Assembly: GCF_963674565.1 (NCBI RefSeq)
Contig: NZ_OY771430.1
Location: forward strand, 3,720,001-3,784,000
Length of the DNA stretch: 64,000 nucleotides
Reading direction: 5' to 3'
Source: an uncultured Carboxylicivirga sp.
GTDB lineage: Bacteria; Bacteroidota; Bacteroidia; Bacteroidales; Marinilabiliaceae
This document shows, in pieces, positions 37,002-45,958 of this stretch; the first letter of the stretch is position 1, and each line of letters begins with the position of its first letter. The translations under genes were made by a program, and so were the position numbers. Below the pieces are notes generated by a model that made no database searches, was not told the DNA's origin, and saw only the letters and a program-made list of their open reading frames with translations.

Positions 37002-37023
37002 AAAGCCGACTTACGTCGGCTTT
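37002..37023 (+). terminator. Intrinsic terminator of galE
   Basis: Perfect 9-bp stem AAAGCCGAC / GTCGGCTTT with TTAC loop, followed by T-rich sequence (TATTTTTTT). Confidence 0.92.
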
Positions 37024-37088
37024 TATTTTTTTACTATTTTTATTTATTATTCACAGTAATATTTTAATAACCATTTAATTCTTTTTCT

Positions 37089-37472
37089 ATGAGTTCAACT
37101 ACTCGTCCTTGGCAAGGAACTGTATTAGGTATTTTAAATGCTATTGGTGTTTTTTTCGGTCTAATAGCCTCATTGAGTTTATTAATAGCAGGAGCAGCAA
37201 TCGCTCCTTACCTTGAGCAATCTGGCTTGGCTATGTTAGCAGGTGCCGGTACTGCTCTTATTGGGGGTATCGTTTTAGCCTTTGTAATTCTTGGGATTTT
37301 TATTACTATTGGCATTTTTAAAGGTCAAAAGTGGACCATAATACTTTCTTTAATTTTGACTGGTATAAGTCTAATATTGAATATTTTTTCATTCAATATC
37401 GTTGGCTTACTCATAAATGGATTTATGTTTTATCTTGCTTTTGCCTGTGTAAAAGATGAATACTACAATTAA
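37089..37472 (+). CDS. Small four-helix membrane protein, function unknown
   Basis: A 127-residue protein with about four membrane helices spanning nearly its whole length (GILNAIGVFFGLIASLSLLI, ALIGGIVLAFVILGIFITIG, WTIILSLILTGISLILNIF and a last segment). Short polar ends (STTRPWQGT and VKDEYYN). It resembles small DUF4064-like membrane proteins of unknown function, but I would not give a family name. A terminator follows at 37489. Confidence 0.65.
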   Translation: MSSTTRPWQGTVLGILNAIGVFFGLIASLSLLIAGAAIAPYLEQSGLAMLAGAGTALIGGIVLAFVILGIFITIGIFKGQKWTIILSLILTGISLILNIFSFNIVGLLINGFMFYLAFACVKDEYYN

Positions 37473-37488
37473 AGAATAATTCATAAAC

Positions 37489-37520
37489 AAAAAAGGCTGC
37501 AAAATTTTGCGACCTTTTTT
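37489..37520. terminator. Intrinsic terminator between convergent genes
   Basis: Outer stem AAAAAAGG / CCTTTTTT (37489-37496 with 37513-37520), two mismatches, then inner GCA / TGC. T-rich on both strands. Confidence 0.75.
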
Positions 37521-37536
37521 GTTTTAATCTACCATA

Positions 37537-38280
37537 CTAACTGTATTTTAATAACTTGTATATCTTCTTGTCTATAATATAATTAAACAAATTGTCATCA
37601 ATATTATAAATAGTTAAGTGATTATTTATTGCTTTTTTCCAAGCCATTTCTCTATCTCTGGATTGATTATATAGGTCAAACGCATTATATCCAATTTCAA
37701 CAGTAGCTTCTCCAAACCACTCAAATAATTGACGATATGAAACTGGGTGTATATGAGTCATTTTAATTTCATCGTAAAATTTATCAATCAAATCCATCAT
37801 ATCCATTTCTGGCTGACCAATTCTTTCAGTAAAACTTTGAATACGATAATTCTCAACAAATTCATTTAACCATTTCCAATTTAATTCAATACTGCATCTA
37901 TTCTTATTTGAGTGCTCAACTTCAAGAATAAGGCCATTGACAAGGTCTGATACTGATTTCTCCAAATCAATTCTTTTTAACGCCAATAACATAGGTAACA
38001 ATTGTACACTAAAATCTATCCATTGGATTCCTACCTTCTCATCCTGCTTTCTTTTAAAAGAATAATTATCTCCACTAAAAAACTGATGTGAAAAACTTAA
38101 TTTAAAGCTGTCACTATTTCTTATTTCTTGCTTAAAAACAAACGGAAAAATTTGTCTAATTCTAGTTAATTGAACCTTTCTTTCAGCATCTTTCTTTTTA
38201 GAAGGTAATTGATTCTCATTTCCTCTTAAAATACAATATACCTTGCAATCACTTAGTAATAATTCACTATTCTTAGTCAT
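37537..38280 (-). CDS. Hypothetical protein, unrecognised
   Basis: A 247-residue soluble protein without signal peptide or membrane helix. It is rich in Lys, Asn, Ile and aromatic residues; notable segments are FSHQFFSGDNYSFKRK, WIDFSVQLLPMLLALKRI and the C-terminal IDDNLFNYIIDKKIYKLLKY. I recognise no domain or catalytic motif. Codon use is strongly AT-biased compared with galE, which together with its isolated position between unrelated genes hints at recent acquisition, but this is only a by-eye impression. Start ATG at 38280. Confidence 0.6.
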   Translation of the reverse strand: MTKNSELLLSDCKVYCILRGNENQLPSKKKDAERKVQLTRIRQIFPFVFKQEIRNSDSFKLSFSHQFFSGDNYSFKRKQDEKVGIQWIDFSVQLLPMLLALKRIDLEKSVSDLVNGLILEVEHSNKNRCSIELNWKWLNEFVENYRIQSFTERIGQPEMDMMDLIDKFYDEIKMTHIHPVSYRQLFEWFGEATVEIGYNAFDLYNQSRDREMAWKKAINNHLTIYNIDDNLFNYIIDKKIYKLLKYS

Positions 38281-38354
38281 ACTTTAATATTCTGTTCCAC
38301 CACCAATCTATTAAAATTATAACTATTTTTCAGCCTCATTTCAATTTTACACAC

Positions 38355-39734
38355 ATGAAAAAGATATGCTGGTTATCTTATATTGCTTTTATCGTTTCAC
38401 TCTTATTTATCTCCTGCAGGGATGATAGTCCATCGGAATCTTTAAAAGTTAATAAATACATTAGTGAAGTGATGGAAGAGGGATACTTCTGGAACAGTAA
38501 CCTTCCGAATGTAAACTATGCCGACTATGGTAGTAGTTATAATTATTTCGATACACTTTTATCTGCCAGTTTTGATGAAGAATTAAATCGAAACATCGAC
38601 CAATGGTCATTTTTAACAAATGATTATCAAGGATTATTGGATTATTTTTCTGGTGTTAGAAAATCCATGGGACATTCGTTCCGGTTAGGAATAATTGGTG
38701 AAACGAATAATGTAGCTGGAATCATTGAATATGTTGAACCGGAATCTCCTGCAGCAGAAGCTGGTTTAGAACGTGGTATGATGTTTTACAAAATAAATAA
38801 TCAAAATTTAACAATTTACAATTACTCATCGCTACTTAACCAAGATAGCTATACAATGACTTTCGGGGTACTTAATAATGATTATAGTATAACACCATTA
38901 AGTCCATCTGTACAATTAGCAGCCATAGTATTGCAAACAAATCCCATTCATATCAGTAAAGTCATTGAATACGAAGGAAAAAAAATAGGATACCTGATGT
39001 ATAAATCCTTCATTGACGATTATGATGACCAATTGGAATCTGTTTTTGCAGATTTCAAAAGCCAGGGAGTTACTGAATTAGTTTTAGACTTGCGTTATAA
39101 TGGCGGAGGAGCCGTTTCTACAGCTATCCTTCTAAGTAGCATGATAGCTCCAAGTTCTGCTATTGGTGATGTATTTATAAACTTAGCTTACAATCAGGAT
39201 CTAATGGATTATTATAGTTCTACCTATCCAGATGAAATTGACATGTTTACTTCTCGTTTGGAAGATAACAGCAATAACTTAAACCTTAACAGACTTGTAG
39301 TTCTAACAACCTATAAAACTGCATCGGCAAGTGAGATGGTAATGTATGGATTAAGTCCATTTATGACCGTCTATCATATTGGAGAACAAACACATGGAAA
39401 ATACTATGCCTCTCAGACTATTCATGATGAAGCTGAGATTGGAAATTGGGCATTACAACCAATCGTTTTACGTGTTGAGAATAAGGATAATTCAATAGAT
39501 TACAGACAAGGCCTTTTACCAAACTTAGAGAGGAAAGATCTTTTACCTGCAGATGAATACTACCCGTTGGGTGATATTAAAGAAGATTTTCTTGCTTTGG
39601 CATTGGAGTATTTAACAGGAGTTAAGCCAACAGGAGCTTCATTAAAATCAACAGCGAGATCCTTTACCCCCATTAACAAAGAATATAAAATCAGTCATCC
39701 TTTGGAATACGATATGAGAATACCCCAAAGATAA
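38355..39734 (+). CDS. S41 family (C-terminal processing) protease lipoprotein
   Basis: A 459-residue lipoprotein. The signal ends in lipobox LFISC, so Cys21 is acylated, probably on the outer membrane's periplasmic or surface face. A PDZ domain lies about 110-165 (GIIEYVEPESPAAEAGLERG). The tail-specific protease domain (about 195-400) has LVLDLRYNGGGAV, the nucleophile serine in TASASEMVMYGL and the general-base lysine in THGKYYAS. It degrades or processes periplasmic proteins by the Ser-Lys dyad. Start ATG at 38355; shared terminator at 39744. Confidence 0.9.
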   Translation: MKKICWLSYIAFIVSLLFISCRDDSPSESLKVNKYISEVMEEGYFWNSNLPNVNYADYGSSYNYFDTLLSASFDEELNRNIDQWSFLTNDYQGLLDYFSGVRKSMGHSFRLGIIGETNNVAGIIEYVEPESPAAEAGLERGMMFYKINNQNLTIYNYSSLLNQDSYTMTFGVLNNDYSITPLSPSVQLAAIVLQTNPIHISKVIEYEGKKIGYLMYKSFIDDYDDQLESVFADFKSQGVTELVLDLRYNGGGAVSTAILLSSMIAPSSAIGDVFINLAYNQDLMDYYSSTYPDEIDMFTSRLEDNSNNLNLNRLVVLTTYKTASASEMVMYGLSPFMTVYHIGEQTHGKYYASQTIHDEAEIGNWALQPIVLRVENKDNSIDYRQGLLPNLERKDLLPADEYYPLGDIKEDFLALALEYLTGVKPTGASLKSTARSFTPINKEYKISHPLEYDMRIPQR

Positions 39735-39743
39735 ATATTGCAA

Positions 39744-39767
39744 AAAGAGGCTTAATACAGCCTCTTT
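39744..39767. terminator. Intrinsic terminator between S41 gene and mlaF
   Basis: Perfect 9-bp stem AAAGAGGCT / AGCCTCTTT with a 6-nt loop. It overlaps the mlaF stop by two bases; T-rich downstream and A-rich upstream, so active in both directions. Confidence 0.85.
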
Positions 39768-40521
39768 ATTTATTTGCCTCCTTTATCTTTCTAAACATCT
39801 TTGATGCAAAAATAAAGTCTTCCAACTGCTTATTTTGCACATGGAAAATGTCATCTTTATTACCTTCCCAATACTTCTCTCCTTCAAAAATAAAAATGAT
39901 CTTATCGCCAATGCCCATTACTGAATTCATGTCGTGGGTATTAACAATGGTGGTAATATCAAATTCCACTGTAATCTCATGGATTAGTTCATCAATCACA
40001 ATAGAAGTCCGAGGATCTAATCCTGAATTAGGCTCATCACAAAATAAATATTTAGGATTCAGAGCAATGGCTCTTGCAATAGCCACACGTTTTTGCATAC
40101 CTCCACTAATTTCTGAAGGTAATTTAGAATTGGCATTTTCAAGTTTCACCCGATCTAAACAAAAATTGGTACGATCCCGCTTTTCTTCATCCGACATATT
40201 CGTAAACATATCCAAAGGAAAACGAACATTTTCTTCAACAGTCATTGAATCAAATAAAGCCGATCCCTGAAATAACATACCAATTTCCTGACGTAATAAT
40301 TTCTTTTGTTTTGTATTCAGACCTAATAAACTACGCCCATCATATAAAATATCACCACTGGTTACATCATGTAAACCAACCAATGATTTCAGTAAAACTG
40401 TTTTACCCGAACCACTCTGACCAATGATAAGGTTCGTTTGTCCTTTCTCAAAAACAGCTGATATATCTTTCAATACAACTTTATCATCAAAAGCTTTCAT
40501 TATATTAATCGCTTCAATCAT
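39766..40521 (-). CDS. MlaF-like ABC transporter ATP-binding protein
   Basis: A 251-residue ATPase of the Mla phospholipid transporter at the inner membrane. Walker A GQSGSGKTVLLKSL, Q-loop LFQGSALFDSMTVEENV, signature SEISGGMQKRVAIARAI, Walker B YLFCDEPNSGLDP and the H-loop histidine in VNTHDMNSV are complete. The close match to MlaF (GSALFDSMTV) supports lipid traffic rather than drug export. The start overlaps the stop of the mlaE-like permease gene by 4 nt (ATGA), so translation is coupled. The MCE subunit MlaD is not in this window. Confidence 0.93.
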   Translation of the reverse strand: MIEAINIMKAFDDKVVLKDISAVFEKGQTNLIIGQSGSGKTVLLKSLVGLHDVTSGDILYDGRSLLGLNTKQKKLLRQEIGMLFQGSALFDSMTVEENVRFPLDMFTNMSDEEKRDRTNFCLDRVKLENANSKLPSEISGGMQKRVAIARAIALNPKYLFCDEPNSGLDPRTSIVIDELIHEITVEFDITTIVNTHDMNSVMGIGDKIIFIFEGEKYWEGNKDDIFHVQNKQLEDFIFASKMFRKIKEANK

Positions 40522-41258
40522 ACCAAGAGTAATTGAGTTAACAACAAGTTAAACAATAATATTTGAATACTACTGGTAACAACAGCAGTTGTACTGGCTT
40601 TACCCACCTCTAAAGCTCCGCCTTCGGCATAATACCCCCAGTAGGCAGATACCGTTGCAATAATAAAAGCAAAAACTACTGACTTAATAAGTGAATAAAC
40701 AACATAGAATGGTACAAATGCGTATTGTATTCCATAAATAAAATCCGATGCAGGAACTTCACCACTTAAAGAACCAGCAAGAAATCCACCCGTAATACCT
40801 ACTCCCATACTAATCACAACCAAAAATGGAATAATTAAAACAAAAGCAATTACTTTAGGCAAAACAAGATATCCGGCTGGATTAATTCCCATTATTTCCA
40901 AAGCATCAATTTGCTCTGTTACTCTCATAGTTCCTATCTCAGATGCAATATTTGATCCAACCTTACCGGCCAGTATCAACGCAACAATAGTTGATGAGAA
41001 TTCAAGCAACATTGAATCACGCGCAGCCAATCCAATTGTATAACGAGGAATGATAGGAGAATCTATATTGTAGGCTGTCTGAAGGGTAATAACAGCACCC
41101 ATAAAAATTGAAATAATAAATATAATTCCGAGAGAATCAATCCCCAACTTATCAATCTCTTTAATAATCTGTTTGAATAGAATAGTGTGTTTGGATGGTT
41201 TGCCAAAAACCTTTTTCACAAACAACGTATAACGTCCTATATGGTAAAAAATTCTCAT
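40518..41258 (-). CDS. MlaE-like ABC transporter permease
   Basis: A 246-residue inner-membrane permease with about five or six helices, partner of the adjacent ATPase in retrograde or anterograde phospholipid transport. Family patterns: FIISIFMGAVITLQTAYN about 45-60, LILAGKVGSNIASEIGTMRVTEQIDALEIMGINP (positions about 94-127) is the near-invariant central motif, and LIKSVVFAFIIATVSAYWGY about 190. Start ATG at 41258. First gene of the mlaE-mlaF pair. Divergent from the guanylyltransferase gene. Confidence 0.93.
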   Translation of the reverse strand: MRIFYHIGRYTLFVKKVFGKPSKHTILFKQIIKEIDKLGIDSLGIIFIISIFMGAVITLQTAYNIDSPIIPRYTIGLAARDSMLLEFSSTIVALILAGKVGSNIASEIGTMRVTEQIDALEIMGINPAGYLVLPKVIAFVLIIPFLVVISMGVGITGGFLAGSLSGEVPASDFIYGIQYAFVPFYVVYSLIKSVVFAFIIATVSAYWGYYAEGGALEVGKASTTAVVTSSIQILLFNLLLTQLLLV

Positions 41259-41420
41259 GTTCGTTTAAAAAAATAGTCCTAATTTTACAGATAAAAGTAA
41301 CAATATTACTCAACATTAATAAGAATTTAAATAATTTACGAAATTAGATACGCTGGCTAATAAAATACTCTTTATCCAAGTTTATATGGTATTTCATTCA
41401 AGCCATTCATACTAAGAAAA

Positions 41421-42503
41421 ATGAAGCAAAATACGTACTGTGTTATCATGGCAGGTGGTGTTGGAAGTCGATTCTGGCCCTTAAGCACTTCACAAACTCC
41501 AAAACAATTTCTTGATATTTTTGGCACAGGTAAATCTCTGTTACAACAAACATTTGAAAGATTTGAATCCATTTGCCCTATTGAAAACTTTATTGTTGTT
41601 ACCAGCTCTTCATATAAACAGCTTGTAATGCAACAATTACCCAAATTAAATTCTGAACAGGTTTTGGAAGAACCTCTTAGAAGAAATACCGCGCCTTGCA
41701 TTGCATTTGCCAACACTATCATCAAAAGCAAAAATACTGATGCCAATATTGTGGTTACACCGGCTGACCATCTTATTCTTAATCAAGAAACATTTGTAAC
41801 AAGCATTAACAAGGGACTTGAATTTGTAGAATCCAAAGATGCTCTTCTAACCTTAGGAATTAAACCTACTCATCCTGAAACAGGATACGGCTATATTCAA
41901 ATTGGTGAACCTGCATCTGAAGAGAAAACATTTAACAAGGTTAAAACCTTTACTGAAAAGCCTGACATTGAAATGGCTACAGTATTATACGAAAGTGGTG
42001 AATTTTACTGGAATTCAGGAATTTTTATGTGGTCGTTAAAAACGATAGAAAAAGCTTTTAATACCAACCTATCAGAAGTAGCAACACCATTTATCGAGTT
42101 TTCTAAACACATTGGTTCAAATGACGAGGAAAAAGCATTACATGAAGCTTATCTTGAATGCAAAAATATATCCATTGATTATGGAGTAATGGAAAAGGCA
42201 AATAATGTATTTGTTAAGAAAGTTAATTTCGGGTGGTCAGATCTTGGAACCTGGTCTTCATTACATGAACATATGAGTACCAATGACAACAAGAATGCAG
42301 TTATTAAAGGAGACGTTCTTTTGTACAATACACAAAACACAATAGTTCATCTTCCTGAAGGAAAGAAAGGTGTTATACAAGGTTTAGATGGTTATATTGT
42401 TGTTCAATCAGATAAGGCCTTATTAATCTGTCCCCGATCGAATGAAAAGCAAATACGACAATTCACTACCGACTTAAAAACAGAGTTTGGAGATAATAAA
42501 TAA
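41421..42503 (+). CDS. Mannose-1-phosphate guanylyltransferase
   Basis: A 360-residue nucleotidyltransferase making GDP-mannose from mannose 1-phosphate and GTP. Signature MAGGVGSRFWPLSTSQTPKQ at the N-terminus gives nucleotide binding (GGxGxRxWPxS...PKQ). EEPLRRNTAPCIAFA about 88, VVTPADHLI about 112, GIKPTHPETGYGYIQIG about 150, FTEKP about 180 and WNSGIFMW about 200 are all in place. It lacks the C-terminal isomerase domain of bifunctional ManC. GDP-mannose feeds surface glycans. Start ATG at 41421. Confidence 0.95.
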   Translation: MKQNTYCVIMAGGVGSRFWPLSTSQTPKQFLDIFGTGKSLLQQTFERFESICPIENFIVVTSSSYKQLVMQQLPKLNSEQVLEEPLRRNTAPCIAFANTIIKSKNTDANIVVTPADHLILNQETFVTSINKGLEFVESKDALLTLGIKPTHPETGYGYIQIGEPASEEKTFNKVKTFTEKPDIEMATVLYESGEFYWNSGIFMWSLKTIEKAFNTNLSEVATPFIEFSKHIGSNDEEKALHEAYLECKNISIDYGVMEKANNVFVKKVNFGWSDLGTWSSLHEHMSTNDNKNAVIKGDVLLYNTQNTIVHLPEGKKGVIQGLDGYIVVQSDKALLICPRSNEKQIRQFTTDLKTEFGDNK

Positions 42504-42504
42504 C

Positions 42505-42528
42505 AAAAGGGGCTATAAGCCCCTTTTT
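42505..42528. terminator. Intrinsic terminator between guanylyltransferase and gldN
   Basis: Perfect 10-bp stem AAAAGGGGCT / AGCCCCTTTT with a 3-nt ATA loop and T5 after. It lies between convergent genes and probably ends the T9SS operon on the minus strand too. Confidence 0.93.
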
Positions 42529-42552
42529 ATATATTGTATCTTAATCCTTTTA

Positions 42553-43404
42553 TTAGAATTCCCACATATCATGCTCTAAGTCGAACATTGCACTTTTAAT
42601 GCGTTCTGATTCCATCATTGCCTCCATACCTGCGGTATAGTCTTCAATACGTCGGTTATTATATACGTTTGATTCTCTGTAAATATAACTTCCGAAATAA
42701 CGCTTTATAAAAATATCATCAAAAGTTCTTCTTTGTGCATCATTATTTGGGTTAAATACCTCATGACGTGCAAGTAAACCACGCGCTTCAGGGAAATAAA
42801 CCCAAAAAGCCTGAGACTGAACAACCTGACCTTCGCCATCATCACTATCCTTTACATATTCACGAATAGGACAGATACCTACTATACGAACATCCATTCT
42901 TGAATAATTACGGTCGAAGAACCAAATCTCCTTTAACATGATTTGTTTAAACTCAGTTGAACGAACTTCGCCTTCAATTACACGAGTCTCATAAAGCCCA
43001 GTTTCCGGATTCTGTATTTCCATGGTATCTGATACAGCTCCCATCTCACGCATTACCTGATCTAATGTTAAAGGTACCTGAAACTCATCATCAGATTTTG
43101 TCGAATAAGCGGTAAGACCTTCATATGTAATTCCATATACCAAAAGATCAATTAAACTCATTCGATCATCCATTTTTGTGGTTGGATAATACATTGGTAA
43201 GTTGATTTTTTCTCTTAAATCAATTACTCTCCAAATCTTTTTTGCCCAAAGCACATCAGCTTCTCTGATATGTGCATACGGAATTGGTTTCCGATTTGGC
43301 ACATGATCTTTCGTATACAATTCTTTGTTTACCTGCTGTGCACTAACAAACTCCTTGCCGCCAAAACTAGCAAGAATAACGAGGATTAAGATGATTCGTT
43401 TCAT
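42553..43404 (-). CDS. gldN: T9SS ring/gliding protein GldN (PorN)
   Basis: A 283-residue periplasmic protein with signal peptide (1-22, ILILVILASFGGKEFVSAQ). The family pattern is clear: READVLWAKKIWRVIDLREK about 48-67, NLPMYYPT, then LKEIWFFDRNYSRMDVRIVG about 160 and FWVYFPEARGLLARHEVFNP about 200, FDDIFIKRYFGSYIYRESN near the C-terminus. GldN forms the periplasmic ring under the outer membrane with GldK. Last gene of the porP-gldK-gldL-gldM-gldN order on the minus strand, 25 nt after gldM. Confidence 0.96.
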   Translation of the reverse strand: MKRIILILVILASFGGKEFVSAQQVNKELYTKDHVPNRKPIPYAHIREADVLWAKKIWRVIDLREKINLPMYYPTTKMDDRMSLIDLLVYGITYEGLTAYSTKSDDEFQVPLTLDQVMREMGAVSDTMEIQNPETGLYETRVIEGEVRSTEFKQIMLKEIWFFDRNYSRMDVRIVGICPIREYVKDSDDGEGQVVQSQAFWVYFPEARGLLARHEVFNPNNDAQRRTFDDIFIKRYFGSYIYRESNVYNNRRIEDYTAGMEAMMESERIKSAMFDLEHDMWEF

Positions 43405-43429
43405 ATGCTATAAATTTTCTTTATTTTTA

Positions 43430-45001
43430 TTAGTCTACCGTAAAGGTAATGGAACCTAACTTACGGGTTCTTCCATCAGGACCTACAGCCCTGATATCTT
43501 CAATATATACTTTATTTCCAGGAGCAAGACCTTTCAAAAGATTTTCCTGCGCTTCTGTAAACTTGTTACTATTTGAAACTTCGTTTGTATAGAATCCCTT
43601 ACGATACGTACCTATAGAAAACTGAGTTACTTTAAATTTTAAATCGAAATCAAAATCTTCTCCCATCTCTGCCGTAACATATCCTGCAGCTAACAAAAGA
43701 TTTTTTCTTATTTTATCTCCGTCACCAAGTCCTGCAACCATTGCTGTTGGATTAGGTACACGCTTAATACGGAATTCCTGACTTCCAAGTCTTCTCGTCT
43801 GACCATTTATATCAGCAGAAACGGTAATAATCGATTTACCTCCAGCTTTTCCAGCCTGTGGTTTAACAATGAACTCATTGCCTTTTTTATTATAACTGGC
43901 ATTTGTCATAGAAACCCTGATTTGGCTACTCGCAATACCCGGAACAGAAATCTCTACAGGATTATCCAATGCCTCATAAAAAACGTTCATTTTCGTAGGA
44001 GAAATCACAACGTTCGGTTGAACAACTTCATATTCATGCGAAATAGGATAACTCTTATCAACTCCATTAGGATCTTTAAAGATAATATTACCTCTCCATG
44101 TTTTCTTTCCAATTGAATTAGCTGGTATTCGTAAAACACCTCTACCATTCTCCAAAATCTCTGCATTGTAACCTTCAATACTATATGTTGGAGGCTGCAA
44201 TGTATCAGTAGCTGCAATTAACATCTCAGCATAATATTCACCACCTTTGATGACTACATCAGATCGAGGAATAACAATTTGTTCAACTTTGTTAAATTTA
44301 TATGATCCTTCGTCCACTTTACTTAACAAATAGGCAACCACATCCGCCTGCGTAGAACGAACATTACTTTGAATACTACTTAACAATGCAAAAGATGCTG
44401 ATAATGGTAAATGCTCAAACAACTGACTTTCCCATGGCTTCTTTGTTACTTCACCTTTCTTCTTCTCTTCAACATCTTCTGTTGATAAAGAGTTTGTTAT
44501 TGTTTTAATTAGAGCAGTATCCTCAGTCTCTACCTGAGCTACTAACAAATCCTTGTATGCAATAATTTCCTTTTTTAATTCTTCACTACGCTCCCCACCT
44601 TTTTCGGTAATCATTATCTGAGCAGCAATATCCTGATTTTCGATCCCCTTATAATTTTCAAGGGTAGCTTCAGGACTAGGATCAGCAGTACGCATCATTA
44701 ATAACTTAATTTTCTGAATACGATTAGCTAAACTATCAGCAGCTTCTCTGATTTTTTGAGCCTTAGCATGATTTTCTTTAACCTTGGCTGGATTTGCAGT
44801 CTCTGCAGCTTCAAATGCTGCATATAATTGATTATTCTTATTATCAACTGCTTTTGTTGATTGCTGAATACTATTATCTACCAACTGGAATGCCTGTAGT
44901 AACTCACCCGATACGTTCAATGCAAGCATTGCCGTAAGGAATAAATACATCATTCCAATCATCTTTTGTCTGGGGGTTTCGGGACAGTTTCCGCCACTCA
45001 T
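43430..45001 (-). CDS. gldM: T9SS motor/shaft protein GldM (PorM)
   Basis: A 523-residue protein with one N-terminal membrane helix (about 10-33, RQKMIGMMYLFLTAMLALNV) that sits inside the GldL ring, then a long periplasmic part of helical and beta domains reaching the GldKN ring. Family features include ETPRQKMIGMMYLFLTAMLA at the start, LNVSGELLQAFQLVDNS, then the D4-type C-terminal domain (AGYVTAEMGEDFDFDLKFKV, GPDGRTRKLGSITFTVD). GldLM converts proton flow into rotation and drives secretion. Start ATG at 45001. Confidence 0.96.
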   Translation of the reverse strand: MSGGNCPETPRQKMIGMMYLFLTAMLALNVSGELLQAFQLVDNSIQQSTKAVDNKNNQLYAAFEAAETANPAKVKENHAKAQKIREAADSLANRIQKIKLLMMRTADPSPEATLENYKGIENQDIAAQIMITEKGGERSEELKKEIIAYKDLLVAQVETEDTALIKTITNSLSTEDVEEKKKGEVTKKPWESQLFEHLPLSASFALLSSIQSNVRSTQADVVAYLLSKVDEGSYKFNKVEQIVIPRSDVVIKGGEYYAEMLIAATDTLQPPTYSIEGYNAEILENGRGVLRIPANSIGKKTWRGNIIFKDPNGVDKSYPISHEYEVVQPNVVISPTKMNVFYEALDNPVEISVPGIASSQIRVSMTNASYNKKGNEFIVKPQAGKAGGKSIITVSADINGQTRRLGSQEFRIKRVPNPTAMVAGLGDGDKIRKNLLLAAGYVTAEMGEDFDFDLKFKVTQFSIGTYRKGFYTNEVSNSNKFTEAQENLLKGLAPGNKVYIEDIRAVGPDGRTRKLGSITFTVD

Positions 45002-45035
45002 AATCTAACTATTTTATTAGCGTTAATACTGCTCC

Positions 45036-45914
45036 TTACTTATTTCCTACATTCATGGCGCTTAACATATTGCCATAAATAGTATTTAGTTCAGATACCG
45101 TTTTACTCAATTGAGCAACCTGCTCTTTGTAAACCTGAGCATCAGCTGCTGATTGCTCAAACTGAGCCTTGATCGTAGTCATTCCTTTTGTGAGAGCCTG
45201 CGATGCTTCAGCCTGTGAATTAAGCCCCTGTAACTGCAACTCATATGCAGAATTTATTGCAGACAAGTTTTTCGTTACATCTCCCAGTTTCTCACTGTAT
45301 TCTTTATTGTTGTTATTTAACTGATCGAAATGTTGTTGAATATTCATTCCGGATGCAGATATGGCTTTAGCACTATTTTTATATGACTCAGAAAGTTGTC
45401 CTACAGAATCTTCTAACGTTGTTGCTGTTTTTGTTTGCACACTTGCTAAGTGACCTACCGCCTCTCCAGCCTGCTTCATATTCTGAAGATATGATTCAGT
45501 TGCCAGACTGGCAGAACTAAGGTCTGAAAGCTGAGAAGAAGTCATTGAAAGTTTTTTGATCCCTTCAGAAAGTTTTTCCACAACAGCAGGTTCAAGATGT
45601 CCACTTTGTACGAGGGCAGCAAGATCACTTCCTCCACCACCTACTGCATGTCCACCTTTTGTGTCATTTGGTTCTAGTCCAACCAACTCAGGATATACCA
45701 GACTCCAATCTGGCATTTCATGTGGTGGTTCAAATGCTGATAAGGTGAAAATGATAATTTCTGTTCCCATTCCTAATAACAGCATAAGCTCAGCTCCAGG
45801 ATAATGCATGATTTTAAATAAAGCACCGGCAAGTACAACAGCAGCACCAATTCCGTATACCTTAGCCATGATCTTTTTATAACCAGGGCTTTCAAGAAAT
45901 TCCGTAAAACTCAT
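45036..45914 (-). CDS. gldL: T9SS proton-channel motor protein GldL (PorL)
   Basis: A 292-residue inner-membrane protein with two helices (about 16-36 and 40-61) followed by a long cytoplasmic coiled region. The charged residues that line the channel in F. johnsoniae GldL appear here as Lys34 and His37 (ALFKIMHYP), Glu52 (MGTEIIIF) and Glu62 (SAFEPP), so the proton path is intact; the loop between helices is shorter than in F. johnsoniae. WSLVYPELVGLE after the helices is the family motif. Start ATG at 45914, 34 nt before gldM. Confidence 0.96.
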   Translation of the reverse strand: MSFTEFLESPGYKKIMAKVYGIGAAVVLAGALFKIMHYPGAELMLLLGMGTEIIIFTLSAFEPPHEMPDWSLVYPELVGLEPNDTKGGHAVGGGGSDLAALVQSGHLEPAVVEKLSEGIKKLSMTSSQLSDLSSASLATESYLQNMKQAGEAVGHLASVQTKTATTLEDSVGQLSESYKNSAKAISASGMNIQQHFDQLNNNNKEYSEKLGDVTKNLSAINSAYELQLQGLNSQAEASQALTKGMTTIKAQFEQSAADAQVYKEQVAQLSKTVSELNTIYGNMLSAMNVGNK

Positions 45915-45958
45915 AATGACCTTTTTTTCAATTTTCCGTCCAAAGAAATAATGTGAGA

